A DNA stretch of 64,000 bases, from the NCBI RefSeq assembly GCF_000024265.1, contig NC_013204.1, positions 814,501 to 878,500 of the forward strand. The letters run 5' to 3'. This document shows positions 1 through 9,453 of this stretch, in pieces. Each line of letters begins with the position of its first letter. Position 1 is the stretch's first letter. Below the pieces are notes generated by a model. It had not been told where the DNA came from and searched no databases. It saw only the letters and a list, made by a program, of their open reading frames with translations. The stretch comes from Eggerthella lenta DSM 2243 (GTDB lineage: Bacteria; Actinomycetota; Coriobacteriia; Coriobacteriales; Eggerthellaceae). A program made the translations under genes and the position numbers.

Positions 1-3
1 AAC

Positions 4-1077
4 ATGAAGTGCGCAATAATAGGCTGCGGGCGCATAGCGCTCAACCACGTCAAGGCCGTCCGCGCGAACGGATTCGAGCTCGCGGCGCTCTGCGACACCG
101 CCTCCGGCAAGGCCGAGGGCCTGCTCGAGCGGGCGGAGTGGGACGGCCCGGCACCGAGGATCTACGGCGGCCACGGCGAGATGCTCGCGGCGGAGCCGGA
201 CCTGGACATCGCGGCCGTCGCCACCGAGAGCGGCGAGCACGCGCGCATCGCGCTGGACTGCATCGACGCGGGCGTCAACGCGATAATCGAGAAGCCCGTC
301 GCGATGTCGATGGCCGACGCCGACGAGATCGTGCGGCGCGCCGAGGAGCGCGGCGTGAAGGTATCGGCCTGCCACCAGAACCGCTTCAACGTCGCCGTGC
401 GCCACGTCCGCCGAGCCGTGGAGGAGGGCCGCTTCGGGCGCATGTCCCACGGATCGGTCCACGTGAGGTGGAACCGGGACAGGGGCTACTACGGCCAGGC
501 CCCCTGGAGGGGCACCTGGGCCCAGGACGGCGGCTGCCTCATGAACCAGTGCATCCACGGCGTCGACCTGCTGCGCTGGATGATGGGCGGCGAGGTGGTC
601 TCGGTCTACGCCCAGACCCGGCAGCGCTTCCACGACTACCTGGAGGCCGAGGACGTGGGCGTGGCGGTGCTCACGTTCGCGGACGGGTCGGTGGCCACCG
701 TGGAGGGCACCTCCAACGTGTTCCCGAGAAACCTCGAGGAGACGCTGTACCTGTTCGGCGAGTCCGGCACGGCCAAGCTCGGCGGGACCTCGACCAACGA
801 GATCGACGTTTGGGATTTTGCCGACGAGCGCGAGGGCGACGATGGGATGGCGGGGCTCAAGGAGCCCACCTCCAACGTCTACGGCAACGGCCACGCCCTG
901 CTCTACGCCGACGTGGCCGACGCGATCGAGAACGACCGCGCGCCCTACGTGGACGCGAGGGCCGGCCGCGACGCTCTGGAGGTGGTGCTCGCCATCTACA
1001 AGAGCCAGAGGACGGGCCTTCCCGTGGAGCTGCCGCTGGAAGATTTCGCGAGCACGGACATGGAAGGGGAGTTCTAG
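4..1077 (+). CDS. wlbA: Gfo/Idh/MocA-family NAD-dependent sugar dehydrogenase (WlbA/WbpB-like)
   Basis: A 357-residue protein with an N-terminal Rossmann fold (GCGRIALNH near residue 7) and the family EKPVA motif near residue 97. Members oxidise the 3-hydroxyl of sugars; WlbA/WbpB oxidises UDP-GlcNAcA to the 3-keto form. The aminotransferase and hexapeptide acetyltransferase that would follow in that pathway lie 2-3 kb downstream, so this role is inferred from context. The stop is followed after 2 bases by the next start, indicating one operon. The upstream promoter lies outside the window. Other MocA-family sugar oxidoreductases cannot be excluded. Confidence 0.8.
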   Translation: MKCAIIGCGRIALNHVKAVRANGFELAALCDTASGKAEGLLERAEWDGPAPRIYGGHGEMLAAEPDLDIAAVATESGEHARIALDCIDAGVNAIIEKPVAMSMADADEIVRRAEERGVKVSACHQNRFNVAVRHVRRAVEEGRFGRMSHGSVHVRWNRDRGYYGQAPWRGTWAQDGGCLMNQCIHGVDLLRWMMGGEVVSVYAQTRQRFHDYLEAEDVGVAVLTFADGSVATVEGTSNVFPRNLEETLYLFGESGTAKLGGTSTNEIDVWDFADEREGDDGMAGLKEPTSNVYGNGHALLYADVADAIENDRAPYVDARAGRDALEVVLAIYKSQRTGLPVELPLEDFASTDMEGEF

Positions 1078-1079
1078 GC

Positions 1080-2366
1080 ATGCCTTCATGTGCTCAGATG
1101 CCTTTCACTCACAGCGCTTACAGGAACATGCTTCAGATCCTGAAAGAACGGGGGTACGGGTTCTGCGGGTACGGCGATTGGGGAGGTGTTGGGAAGCCTG
1201 TCATTTTGCGGCACGACATCGACTTCGATCCGATCGCAGCGCTCGCGATGGCCGAGCTCGAATCGAGCGAGGGCGTCCGATCGACGTATTTCGTGCTCTT
1301 GCGAACGGATTTCTACAACCCTCTAGAGCGCGGAAACGTCGAGAGGCTTCGAGAGATCGCGAGGCTCGGCCACGACATCGGGCTCCATTACGACGAAACG
1401 CAGTACGAGGACGGCGACGACGCGATCGCCGCGATCCAACGCGAGGCGGACACGCTGGGGGGCGCCCTCGGCCTGCCCATCGAATGCGTTTCCATGCACC
1501 GTCCGAGCAAGGCGTCGCTCGAAGCGCAGTGGAGCATCCCCGGCATCGTCAACAGCTATTCGAGCGAGTTCTTCCAGGGCTTCGAATACGCTTCGGACAG
1601 CCGGAGGCGGTGGCGCAAGCCCATTTTGGACATGATCGAGTCCGGGAAGTATCCGCGCCTGCATATCTTGACCCATCCGTTCTGGTACGGCGGGACGGAG
1701 GCCTCGCTCGAGGAATCTCTACGGCGGTTCATAGAAAGGGCGGGCGCCGATCGCCTGGGCAGCCTCGATCGCAACTTTACCGGGCTCGACTCCGTGCTCG
1801 GCCCTGCGGACGTCCTTTCCGCCCGCCTCGCTTCCCTGCGCAATGAGCGGTTTGGGACTGAAAGGCTCGTCTTGCGTCCCTTGCGGCTGGAGGATGCTGC
1901 CGACATGTTCGAATACACGTCGGACCCCGAGATAAGCAGATTCCTGAATTGGGCACCCCATGGCGAACCCGGGGAGGCGCGGGATTGGATAGCCTCCAAG
2001 CTCGCCCGACCGGAGCCGGACGACCTGCTGCTCGGCATAGAGCTCCGCGAGCCTCGCAAGCTCATCGGCACCGTGCGCGCCTACCGCTTCGATGCCGCCG
2101 CCTGCTCCTGCGAGGTGTCTTACGCGCTCAACTCCGCCTTCCAGGGCTGCGGCTACATGGGAGAAGCTCTGGGAAAGCTCGCCGACATCTGCTTCGACGA
2201 GGTGCGCGTGGGCAGGATTGTCGCCCGCATCGACGAGGAGAACGCCGCCTCGGCGCACGTTGCCCGCCGCCTGGGCATGAAGCGCGTCCGTGACGGGGAC
2301 TTCGTGGTTCCGATCAAGGGCGAGGAGCGGATCCAGCACACCTACGTTCTCGGAAGGAGGCCGTGA
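1080..2366 (+). CDS. Polysaccharide deacetylase-like domain fused to a GNAT N-acetyltransferase
   Basis: A 428-residue protein. Residues about 35-220 resemble polysaccharide deacetylase/NodB-fold proteins: RHDID at 44-48, GHDIGLH near 98 and LTHPFWYGG near 197 would supply metal ligands and the catalytic Asp. Residues about 258-428 are a RimJ/RimL-type GNAT domain (TERLVLRPLRLEDA, then an acetyl-CoA loop around FQGCGYMGEAL). The ATG at 1080 follows the previous stop by 2 bases and the end overlaps the next start by 4 bases, so translation is coupled. The fusion suggests removal and transfer of acyl groups on one sugar intermediate, which is inference. Confidence 0.72.
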   Translation: MPSCAQMPFTHSAYRNMLQILKERGYGFCGYGDWGGVGKPVILRHDIDFDPIAALAMAELESSEGVRSTYFVLLRTDFYNPLERGNVERLREIARLGHDIGLHYDETQYEDGDDAIAAIQREADTLGGALGLPIECVSMHRPSKASLEAQWSIPGIVNSYSSEFFQGFEYASDSRRRWRKPILDMIESGKYPRLHILTHPFWYGGTEASLEESLRRFIERAGADRLGSLDRNFTGLDSVLGPADVLSARLASLRNERFGTERLVLRPLRLEDAADMFEYTSDPEISRFLNWAPHGEPGEARDWIASKLARPEPDDLLLGIELREPRKLIGTVRAYRFDAAACSCEVSYALNSAFQGCGYMGEALGKLADICFDEVRVGRIVARIDEENAASAHVARRLGMKRVRDGDFVVPIKGEERIQHTYVLGRRP

Positions 2367-3088
2367 TGAAGACCGTCGCCATGCATCAGCCCCATTATTT
2401 CCCGTGGCTCGGCTATCTAGACAAGATGGCGAAAGCAGACGAGTTCGTCGTGCTCGACGAGGTGCAGTTCGAAGACGGCTCCCCTATGTCGAGGAACAGG
2501 TTCCTCCAGGTCGATGGAGAGGCGAAGCTCCTGTCCTTGAGCGTGGAAAAGAAGGGCTACCTTGAAAAACCGACCAGGGATGTGCGACTTTCCAATTGGC
2601 CGAAGACAAGGAAAAAGCACCGTGGCTTTATCGATTGCAACTATAGGAAAACCCCCTATTTCGACGAGGTGATGCCCCTTGTGGCGAAGGTGCTCGAAGC
2701 TGACTGCGACACCCTTCTCGATCTGGACATGGCGAGCATCGAGATGCTGCGATCCGCTTACGGCATAGAAACCCCCTTGGTGCTGCAAAGCTCGTTGCCA
2801 TACGATATCGAAGCCAAGAACAACGATCTGGTCCTGGGCCTCTGCAGGGTTTGCGGGGCCGACGTGTACCTCTCGGGTCGCGGTGCGCGAGCGTACATGG
2901 ACGACCGGTCGTTCGCTGAAAAGGGAATCGCCGTGCGCTATCAGGAGTTTTCCTATCCCGAGTACCCGCAATATCGGCAGAGCGGGTTCGTCCCCAATCT
3001 TTCAGCGCTCGATCCGCTCTTCCAGTGCGGAATCGACGGCGCCCGGAGGATGTTCAACGAGAACATGCGCAAGGAGATGATCCCATGA
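2363..3088 (+). CDS. WbqC-like family protein
   Basis: A 241-residue protein that begins MKTVAMHQPHYFPWLGYLDK, the hallmark start of the WbqC family. These proteins occur in O-antigen and other glycan loci and are thought to modify amino-sugars, but their chemistry is poorly defined. It overlaps both neighbours by 4 bases (ATGA), so it is translationally coupled to the deacetylase-GNAT fusion and to the acetyltransferase. That supports a shared role in tailoring a nucleotide sugar. No signal peptide or membrane segment is seen. Confidence 0.8.
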   Translation: MMKTVAMHQPHYFPWLGYLDKMAKADEFVVLDEVQFEDGSPMSRNRFLQVDGEAKLLSLSVEKKGYLEKPTRDVRLSNWPKTRKKHRGFIDCNYRKTPYFDEVMPLVAKVLEADCDTLLDLDMASIEMLRSAYGIETPLVLQSSLPYDIEAKNNDLVLGLCRVCGADVYLSGRGARAYMDDRSFAEKGIAVRYQEFSYPEYPQYRQSGFVPNLSALDPLFQCGIDGARRMFNENMRKEMIP

Positions 3089-3663
3089 CGGCTCCTTACG
3101 TGCACGAGAGCTCTTATGCTGACGAGGGCGTGGCAATCGGTGACGACACGAAGGTTTGGCACTTCTGCCACATCCAATCGGGTGCCTCCATCGGCCGAGG
3201 ATGCTCTCTCGGCCAGAACGTTTACGTGGGCGCGAACGCGAAGATCGGCGACGGGGTCAAGATCCAGAACAACGTCTCGGTTTACGAAGGAGTGGAGTTG
3301 GGGGACCACGTGTTCTGCGGCCCCTCCTGCGTGTTCACGAACGATCTGACGCCGAGGGCGAAATACCCCAAGGGCGGCGATGGGTACAAGAGGACGGTCG
3401 TCCGCCGAGGCGCGTCGATCGGGGCGAACGCGACGATCGTCTGCGGCCACGAAATAGGCGCGTGGGCGATGGTCGGCTCGGGCGCCGTGGTCACCTCGGA
3501 CGTCCCGCCGCATGCGCTCGTGCTGGGCGTTCCGGCGCGGCAGCGCGGATGGGCGTGCGAATGCGGAGCGGTCCTTTCGGAGGACCTGGCGTGCAGCGCC
3601 TGCGGGAGGACGTACGCGCAGAGCGACGAGGGGCTGAAAGAGGTGCAGCATGGAGTTTCGTGA
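3085..3663 (+). CDS. wlbB: Left-handed beta-helix sugar N-acetyltransferase (WlbB-like) with C-terminal zinc ribbon
   Basis: A 192-residue hexapeptide-repeat acyltransferase. Repeats run from about residue 10 to 155 (IGDDTKVWHFCHIQSGASIG, IGDGVKIQNNVSVYEGV) and match the WlbB/WbpD pattern, including CVFTND followed by the insertion LTPRAKYPKG. The C-terminal 35 residues carry CECG...CSACG, a short four-Cys zinc ribbon seen in some family members. WlbB acetylates the 3-amino group of UDP-GlcNAc3NA using acetyl-CoA. ATG 3085 overlaps the previous stop, and the 3' end overlaps the aminotransferase start by 14 bases. Confidence 0.83.
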   Translation: MTAPYVHESSYADEGVAIGDDTKVWHFCHIQSGASIGRGCSLGQNVYVGANAKIGDGVKIQNNVSVYEGVELGDHVFCGPSCVFTNDLTPRAKYPKGGDGYKRTVVRRGASIGANATIVCGHEIGAWAMVGSGAVVTSDVPPHALVLGVPARQRGWACECGAVLSEDLACSACGRTYAQSDEGLKEVQHGVS

Positions 3664-4777
3664 CCTGAACGCCCAGTATCAGGCGCTCAAGGGCGGCATC
3701 AACGCGGGCATCGCCCGCGTGCTCGAGCACGGCCGCTACATCGGCGGCCCGGAGGTCGCCGAGCTCGAGGCGCGCCTCGCCGCCTACGTCGGCGCCAGGC
3801 ACTGCATAACCTGCGCCAACGGCACGGACGCCTTGCAGCTCGCGCTCATGGCGTGGGGCGTCGGGCCGGGCGACGCGGTGTTCGTCCCCGACTTCACGTT
3901 CTTCGCAAGCGGCGAAGCTCCCGCGCTGCTCGGTGCGATGCCGGTGTTCGTCGACGTGGACGAGCGTACGTTCAACCTCGATCCCGCCAAACTCGAGGAG
4001 GCGGTGCGGTTCGTCGAGGACGGGACGGACCTCGCACCCAGGGTCGTCGTGGCCGTCGACCTGTTCGGTCTGCCGGCGGACTACACGGCGATACGCGAGG
4101 TGTGCGAGCGGCACCGGATGCTCCTGCTCGAGGACGGCGCGCAGGGCTTCGGCGGGTCGATCGGGAGCCGGATGGCCTGCTCGTTCGGCGACGTCTCCAC
4201 CACGAGCTTCTTCCCGGCCAAGCCGCTGGGCTGCTACGGCGACGGCGGCGCGGTGTTCACCGACAACGACGAGTGGGCGGAGCTGGTCCGCAGCTACGCC
4301 GTGCACGGAAAAGGGTCGATGAAGTACGACAACGTGCGCGTGGGCGTGAACAGCCGCCTCGACACCGTGCAGGCGGCGGTGCTGCTTGCGAAGCTCGACG
4401 CGTTCGAAGGCGAGCTGGACGCCGTGGGCGGGGCGGCGGCCCTCTACTTCGGGGCCCTCGCCGGAAGCGGCCTCGCCCTGCCGGAGGCCCCCGAGGGCTT
4501 CCGCAGCTCGTGGGCTCAGTACACCGTGCGGCTGCCCGAGGGCCTCGACCGCGACGCCCTGCAGGCCGCCCTCAAGGAGCGGGGCGTCCCGACGATGGTC
4601 TACTACCCCAAGCCCATGCACGGGCAGGGGGCGTTCGAGGGCGCGTGCCTGTGCCCCGACGGCTGCCCCGTGACGGAGCGGCTGTGCGAGACGGTGCTGA
4701 GCCTGCCGATGGGGCCGTATATGATCTCGGAAGACGTATCGGTCGTGGCGGATTCCCTCGTCACCGTTTTTGGGTAG
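3650..4777 (+). CDS. wlbC: DegT/DnrJ/EryC1/StrS sugar aminotransferase (WlbC/WbpE-like)
   Basis: A 375-residue PLP-dependent fold-I aminotransferase. The PLP lysine is Lys191 in TTSFFPAKPLG; EDGAQGFGG (about 161-169) and the substrate-binding region YGDGGAVF are typical of the family. WlbC/WbpE moves the amino group of glutamate to C3 of a UDP-3-keto-glucuronate sugar. With the upstream dehydrogenase and acetyltransferase it completes a plausible route to a UDP-2,3-diacetamido-glucuronate-type donor. It is the last clearly high-GC gene before the AT-richer block. Confidence 0.87.
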   Translation: MEFRDLNAQYQALKGGINAGIARVLEHGRYIGGPEVAELEARLAAYVGARHCITCANGTDALQLALMAWGVGPGDAVFVPDFTFFASGEAPALLGAMPVFVDVDERTFNLDPAKLEEAVRFVEDGTDLAPRVVVAVDLFGLPADYTAIREVCERHRMLLLEDGAQGFGGSIGSRMACSFGDVSTTSFFPAKPLGCYGDGGAVFTDNDEWAELVRSYAVHGKGSMKYDNVRVGVNSRLDTVQAAVLLAKLDAFEGELDAVGGAAALYFGALAGSGLALPEAPEGFRSSWAQYTVRLPEGLDRDALQAALKERGVPTMVYYPKPMHGQGAFEGACLCPDGCPVTERLCETVLSLPMGPYMISEDVSVVADSLVTVFG

Positions 4778-4780
4778 ACG

Positions 4781-6058
4781 ATGTCGATACGCGACACATT
4801 GGCGGTGCAAGCGAAGAATCTTCTGAACAGGGGGTTCTTTCATATACTGGGCTCAACCCTTACGAACAAGCTGATCGTGTTCGCTTCGAATATCCTCATA
4901 GTGAGATTCTTGACGCAAGACGAATACGGCGTCTTCTCCTACGCCAACAGCATATATTCGATCGTTCTTCTTTTTACGGGGCTTGGACTGATAAGCGGTT
5001 TGTTGCAGTTTAGCTCAGAAAAAAGACCGGTCGAAGAGAAGTTCGAAATACAAAGGTACGTGTTGACGGTCGGGCTATTCATAGATGCGGTCATAATGAT
5101 GCTTCTTGTTTTTGTCGGATATGGAGCAGGGCTTTCAATTGCAGGCTCGGGGCATTGCTTAGCAATGCTTGCTCCCTTGATTCCTCTGGATTACTTTTTC
5201 CAGTACGCAAGCAGCATACTGCGTTCAAGGAAACTCAATAAAGAATACTCCATGTTGCTGAACGTCAATACGATTGGATATACGGGGCTGAGCTGTGTCG
5301 GAGCCTTTGCGGCGGGTGTGCCGGGAGTGATCAGTGGTAGGTACGCCGCCTACGCTATCACTATTTCTGTCGCTGTAATTCTATTGAAGGGCGTCGGCTT
5401 CCCCCTTCGATCCACTAAGTTCCTCTCTTCAAAGAAAGCGGTCGACTTATGGAAGTTTTCGCTTCCGACGGGGATATCGAGCGTGTTCAACTCGGTAGTG
5501 TACCTCTTGGATGTGCTTATGGTGGGTATTATCGTAGCGAGTTCGATCGACGTGGCGTGTTACAAGGTCGCTACGATGCTCCCGGAAGGTTTTCTTTTCA
5601 TTCCGCAGTGCATCGTCATATTCGCCTTGCCTTATTTTGCTGAACACCGTTTGGATTCAGTATGGTTCTCGAAACATGCTAGAGTGCTTCTTTTTGGGAG
5701 TCTTGTTCCTATGGCTGTCATTGCGGTCGTTCTCTTCATTTGGGCGCCGGACATTATCAAATTGCTATGGGGGGAGGAGTATGTTGATGCGGCTACGGCA
5801 TTTCGAATAATTTCTTTGAGCCTGATTGTATCCCCGTTGCGAACCGTAAGCGTCAATCTCCTAGCTTGTCTTCATCGTGTTCGCTTCAATCTTGTTGTTT
5901 CGGTTGTATCTCTGGCTGCGAACGTCGCTCTGATCGTCCCCCTAACGTTTGCTTTCGGCATTGTTGGTGCGGCGTTGGCTACCGTTTCGACAACGGTTCT
6001 CGTATCGCTGCTTTCTTTGAGAGGCTTGCGCTCCTCTCTCAAAGAAAGCGATAAGTAA
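4781..6058 (+). CDS. Wzx-type polysaccharide flippase
   Basis: A 425-residue polytopic membrane protein with about 12 hydrophobic helices. It starts at ATG 4781, three bases after the aminotransferase stop. Features such as LTNKLIVFASNILIVRFLTQ and DEYGVFSYANS near the N-terminus are typical of the MOP/PST oligosaccharide flippase superfamily, which moves undecaprenyl-linked repeat units across the membrane. Base composition falls noticeably here relative to the first five genes, suggesting separate acquisition. No Wzy polymerase or glycosyltransferase is visible in the window, so the rest of the locus probably lies upstream. Confidence 0.85.
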   Translation: MSIRDTLAVQAKNLLNRGFFHILGSTLTNKLIVFASNILIVRFLTQDEYGVFSYANSIYSIVLLFTGLGLISGLLQFSSEKRPVEEKFEIQRYVLTVGLFIDAVIMMLLVFVGYGAGLSIAGSGHCLAMLAPLIPLDYFFQYASSILRSRKLNKEYSMLLNVNTIGYTGLSCVGAFAAGVPGVISGRYAAYAITISVAVILLKGVGFPLRSTKFLSSKKAVDLWKFSLPTGISSVFNSVVYLLDVLMVGIIVASSIDVACYKVATMLPEGFLFIPQCIVIFALPYFAEHRLDSVWFSKHARVLLFGSLVPMAVIAVVLFIWAPDIIKLLWGEEYVDAATAFRIISLSLIVSPLRTVSVNLLACLHRVRFNLVVSVVSLAANVALIVPLTFAFGIVGAALATVSTTVLVSLLSLRGLRSSLKESDK

Positions 6059-6073
6059 TTGAAAGCTTGGTGA

Positions 6074-7672
6074 TTGTGCGTGAATTTGTCTCTAAAACTG
6101 GGGAGTTATCGTGGGTTTTTTTGGGAACAGGTTGGATCAGCTTGGGTGATCGGCTGTCTTCACCGAATAGAAAAGGAAACCCTTGCTGCTGTCGCATCTC
6201 GATGCGGCAATGCCGTATCTTTGGAAACGGATCTACTCGATTTCTTAGAGAAACAATGCTGCTTCTTTTCAATAGTGATCGATTCTGAGGAGTCGGTTTA
6301 CTTAGCTGTCGACCACCTGGGGTCCTTCCCTTTGTTCTTTTCGGTTGATCGTATTTCCGGCACTATAGTAGTGAGCGACGATGCCCCTAGTTGTTCTAAA
6401 AGCAAAATGATTGATGATTTAGGACTGCTTGAATATCAATGTACTTACGTCACCTACGGGGGAAGGACTCTTTGGGAGGATGTCCGAGAGGTTAACGAGG
6501 GGACGTATGTGAGGATTGACAAGAAAATCGGGAGTGTCGAAGAGCGCAGATATTGGGAATTCAAAAGAGCATTTCCATCTTCCTCCGCCAGTCTTGATCA
6601 AGTTGAGGATGTCGTACGGCCTGTTTTTCGGGATGTTATCAGGTTTCTTGATGGTAGGACGGCTGTGATTCCCATTACGAGCGGGTTGGATAGCAGGACG
6701 ATAGCAGCATGCTTGAAAGCGGCTGATTACGAGCGAGTTCTGACTTTCTCGATAGGAGCGCGCGATAGCGAGGATGTTATGATCGGGAAGAGAGTCGCGA
6801 GCAATCTCGGTTTTCCATGGGAGCATGTTGAAATTACGGGCGAGATGTGGCGCGAAAGATTCGCTTCCGATCGATATCGGGAAGCTTTACGCTATAGCAT
6901 TTTAGGAGGACGCATAAACCATATATTAATGGCATTTGCGCTCGACATTCTTAAAGGGAGGGGGGCGTTGCCGGACGATGCCGTTTTTTTGCCGGGGCAT
7001 GCTGGTTCTATTATGGGAGGGGAGTTGAAATGCTCTCCTGTCTTTAAAAGAGCGATCTCGAAGGCGCGGCTCGTTGCGAATTCGTGTCTTGTCGAATGCC
7101 GAATCGACTTGCCGTCGGGCGTACGACGCAATCGACTCGAAAGCGTAATTGCTGATTTGATTGACCTTCCCGAAGGAGGGTATTCCTACAAAGATTGCGC
7201 TGCGGCTGCCGACACGATTCACACGATAGGGTATATCAATAAGTTCATTGTGAACGATGTGAGAAACTACGAATTTGCGAACTATGAATGGTATCTCCCA
7301 CTGTTGGACAGGAGATGGTGTGATTTCTGGATGAATGTCTCGTTCGAGGACGCATGGCGTAAAGAATTGATCAGGCGTTTTGTAAATGAAGGGACGGCGC
7401 AATTCGGTCTTTTTTACGAAAAGGGTGGTGCGCCTGTAGTTACGCTGCGCAACATTGTTAAATCCCATGCTCATTTGATTTCCGCAGTGAGACGAATCAA
7501 GGGGTGCATATGTCGTTCTCCCGCTCGGCGAAACGCCTATTTCAGTGCCTATGGCCAATTGGAATTTAAGTCGGTCTTAAAGAAAAATAGATATGCGATG
7601 GAGCTTCCCAATGCGAAGGTAATGGATGATAGCTTGGCTGTCGTTCTGGAAGACGGTCTGCTCCAGACGTAG
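6074..7672 (+). CDS. Asparagine synthase-like protein of a polysaccharide locus
   Basis: About 530 residues. The C-terminal half carries the PP-loop signature of asparagine synthases (ITSGLDSRTIAACL near residue 200), which activates a carboxylate with ATP. The N-terminal part keeps features of the class II glutaminase fold (VDHLGSFPLFF) but not a canonical MCGI start. The first in-frame codon, TTG 6074, happens to give Met-Cys; GTG 6080 is an alternative start, and neither has a strong ribosome site. It is AT-rich like its neighbours. The function is probably amidation of a uronic acid or an amino-acid decoration of the glycan, by analogy only. Confidence 0.68.
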   Translation: MCVNLSLKLGSYRGFFWEQVGSAWVIGCLHRIEKETLAAVASRCGNAVSLETDLLDFLEKQCCFFSIVIDSEESVYLAVDHLGSFPLFFSVDRISGTIVVSDDAPSCSKSKMIDDLGLLEYQCTYVTYGGRTLWEDVREVNEGTYVRIDKKIGSVEERRYWEFKRAFPSSSASLDQVEDVVRPVFRDVIRFLDGRTAVIPITSGLDSRTIAACLKAADYERVLTFSIGARDSEDVMIGKRVASNLGFPWEHVEITGEMWRERFASDRYREALRYSILGGRINHILMAFALDILKGRGALPDDAVFLPGHAGSIMGGELKCSPVFKRAISKARLVANSCLVECRIDLPSGVRRNRLESVIADLIDLPEGGYSYKDCAAAADTIHTIGYINKFIVNDVRNYEFANYEWYLPLLDRRWCDFWMNVSFEDAWRKELIRRFVNEGTAQFGLFYEKGGAPVVTLRNIVKSHAHLISAVRRIKGCICRSPARRNAYFSAYGQLEFKSVLKKNRYAMELPNAKVMDDSLAVVLEDGLLQT

Positions 7673-7849
7673 GTCTCCGCTCTTCTTTGTAGGTTGAAGG
7701 TCAAATGAGTCGAACAATGAAGCGCAGATGCAATCAAAGCCAAAAGAAGCTAACTTGACCATTTCGTATGACGAAGACGATGCAATGCTGAAGGTATGGA
7801 AGATGTATCGAGGATTTGGTTTGCGTCGTTGTGAGAAAGGCTTGAGGTA

Positions 7850-8527
7850 GTGGAAGTAAAAAAGGGTGGACTGGAGGAAGATCACCAGTCGTCAAGCCTA
7901 AAGGAAAAGATTGTTAATCGCAAGAAGCCAATTCATCTGTTTATCCTTAACGGAATTGATGCCTTTTTCGTATTCGGGTTTGTCAAAGTATTTGGGATAC
8001 TCGCTTATGATCGAAAATTTCTTTCCGGAAAGCAATTCGAGCATTTTTGGTCACCAGGATGGCGTTGGGCCTTCAACGGAATGATTAGGAAATTGCTCAC
8101 TGGCCACGGCCGTGGGATTCCGTGGCCTATCGGCCGATCATGCGATTGCGGTAGAAATGTTGACTTTCACATTGATGATTTGAACAATTTTAACGGAACC
8201 GCGCTTTTTCAGACTTTCGGTAACGCCCGAATCAGAGTCGGAAGAGGGGTTTGGATAGCGAGAGGATGTTCTCTCATCACCGCGAATCACGATTTAGCGG
8301 ATCCCGACGTTCACGCCGAGCCGCAAAACATTGATCTTGGAGATCATTGTTGGTTGGGAGCGAACGTCGTTATCACTCCCGGTGTCGTATTGGGACCCCA
8401 TACGGTTGTTGGCGCAAACGCTGTTGTGACGAAAGGTTTTCCCGAAGGGCACTGCGTTTTAGGCGGAGTTCCCGCGAAGGTTATCAAGCGTCTTGACAAC
8501 ACTCTCGAGAAAGAGGCAGATCGATGA
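7850..8527 (+). CDS. Hexapeptide-repeat acyltransferase (colanic/capsular acetyltransferase type)
   Basis: A 225-residue protein starting at GTG 7850. Residues about 95-215 form a left-handed beta-helix acyltransferase domain (IRVGRGVWIARGCSLITANH, LGDHCWLGANVVITPGVVLG), ending with VPAKVIKRL as in the LacA/WcaB/NodL group. The N-terminal 90 residues are family-variable and hydrophobic in part. The likely role is O-acetylation of a surface glycan. The 177 bases upstream hold no gene. The stop overlaps the following ATG by 4 bases, coupling it to the SGNH hydrolase, which could remove such acetyl groups. Confidence 0.8.
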   Translation: MEVKKGGLEEDHQSSSLKEKIVNRKKPIHLFILNGIDAFFVFGFVKVFGILAYDRKFLSGKQFEHFWSPGWRWAFNGMIRKLLTGHGRGIPWPIGRSCDCGRNVDFHIDDLNNFNGTALFQTFGNARIRVGRGVWIARGCSLITANHDLADPDVHAEPQNIDLGDHCWLGANVVITPGVVLGPHTVVGANAVVTKGFPEGHCVLGGVPAKVIKRLDNTLEKEADR

Positions 8528-9254
8528 GTTGCAGAAGCGGAAGACGTTGTGCTGAAAAGCCTAGAGAGCGGATTGCTCATTGTCTTTCGCTTGTCTTGAA
8601 CATCGTTCTCATCGTGGGGATTTTGATTTTCGGGGCGATCAAGGTCGCTCCTAAGGTTGGGGGGGGGGGTATGATTATCGCGCCAATCACTATTACTACG
8701 ATTTCACTTCTCAGTTTGATCAAGTCGTTCGAATCGACAAAGCCGATATCTGCTTTGTCGGCGATAGCTTGACGCAACTCGGGCTCTGGAGTGAGTTCTT
8801 TCCTGGTTGCACGGTTATCAATAGGGGAATTGGAAGCGATGTTTCCGAAGGGGTGCTCAATCGTCTGGATTCCGTATCGGATTGCCGCCCAGATATTGTA
8901 TTCCTTATGATCGGCGTAAACGACTTGGCAACGGGCGTTCCTGAAGCCACGACGGTTGCCAATGTCAAAAAGATCGTCGAATCGCTTTTGGTTAGCCTGC
9001 CTGACACGACGATAGTGATACAGAGCGTATTGCCAGCGGAAGACGTCGACGAAGTCGCGATCCTCCGGCTTAACGAGAGCTATGAAGAGATTGCTTCCGA
9101 ATACGTCTCCGTTGAATACTTGAATCTCCATCCTTTGTTTCTTGTTGATGGAGAGCGCAACGCCGATCTTTATTCAGCCGATGGGGTTCACCTTGTAGGT
9201 GCCGGATATGAAACATGGTTGAATGCGTTGCTCGATTGCCCTGCGATAGAATGA
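8524..9254 (+). CDS. Membrane-anchored SGNH/GDSL hydrolase, out of frame at a G11 tract (phase-variable or broken)
   Basis: Two overlapping frames make one protein. The first (ATG 8524) encodes about 45 residues with a transmembrane helix (NIVLIVGILIFGAIKVAPKV) and enters 11 consecutive G at 8659-8669. The second, readable from TAT 8670, encodes YDYRANHYYYDFTSQFD, then FVGDSLTQLG (block I), GVNDLATG and DGVHLVGAG (block V), a complete SGNH esterase. With 9 or 12 G the frames join into about 242-243 residues; with 11 they do not, and translation stops shortly after. The downstream open frame alone begins inside GDSL and lacks the catalytic Ser. Likely role: deacetylation of a surface glycan. 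Confidence 0.75.
8659..8669 (+). repeat. Homopolymeric tract of 11 G inside the SGNH hydrolase gene
   Basis: Eleven consecutive G between a membrane-anchor coding stretch and the catalytic domain. Tracts of this length are prone to slipped-strand mispairing; 9 or 12 G would restore the frame. A sequencing or assembly miscount is the alternative explanation. Confidence 0.9.
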
Positions 9255-9453
9255 GGTTAGATGCAGTAGATGTGAAGATGCCTCGCTCCAATAATGAAAA
9301 CAGAAGCATGTTTCTGGTAAGGTCATCTCTCGCAACTTGAGGTATTCTCTTAATCATGAGTATCTGCTTCTTTGCAACATGAACTAGTCCGGTATAAGAG
9401 CATCTAGAAGAAGCGAGCAAGGTTTTAAAGAATCGAATTTACGTCTTTTATAG

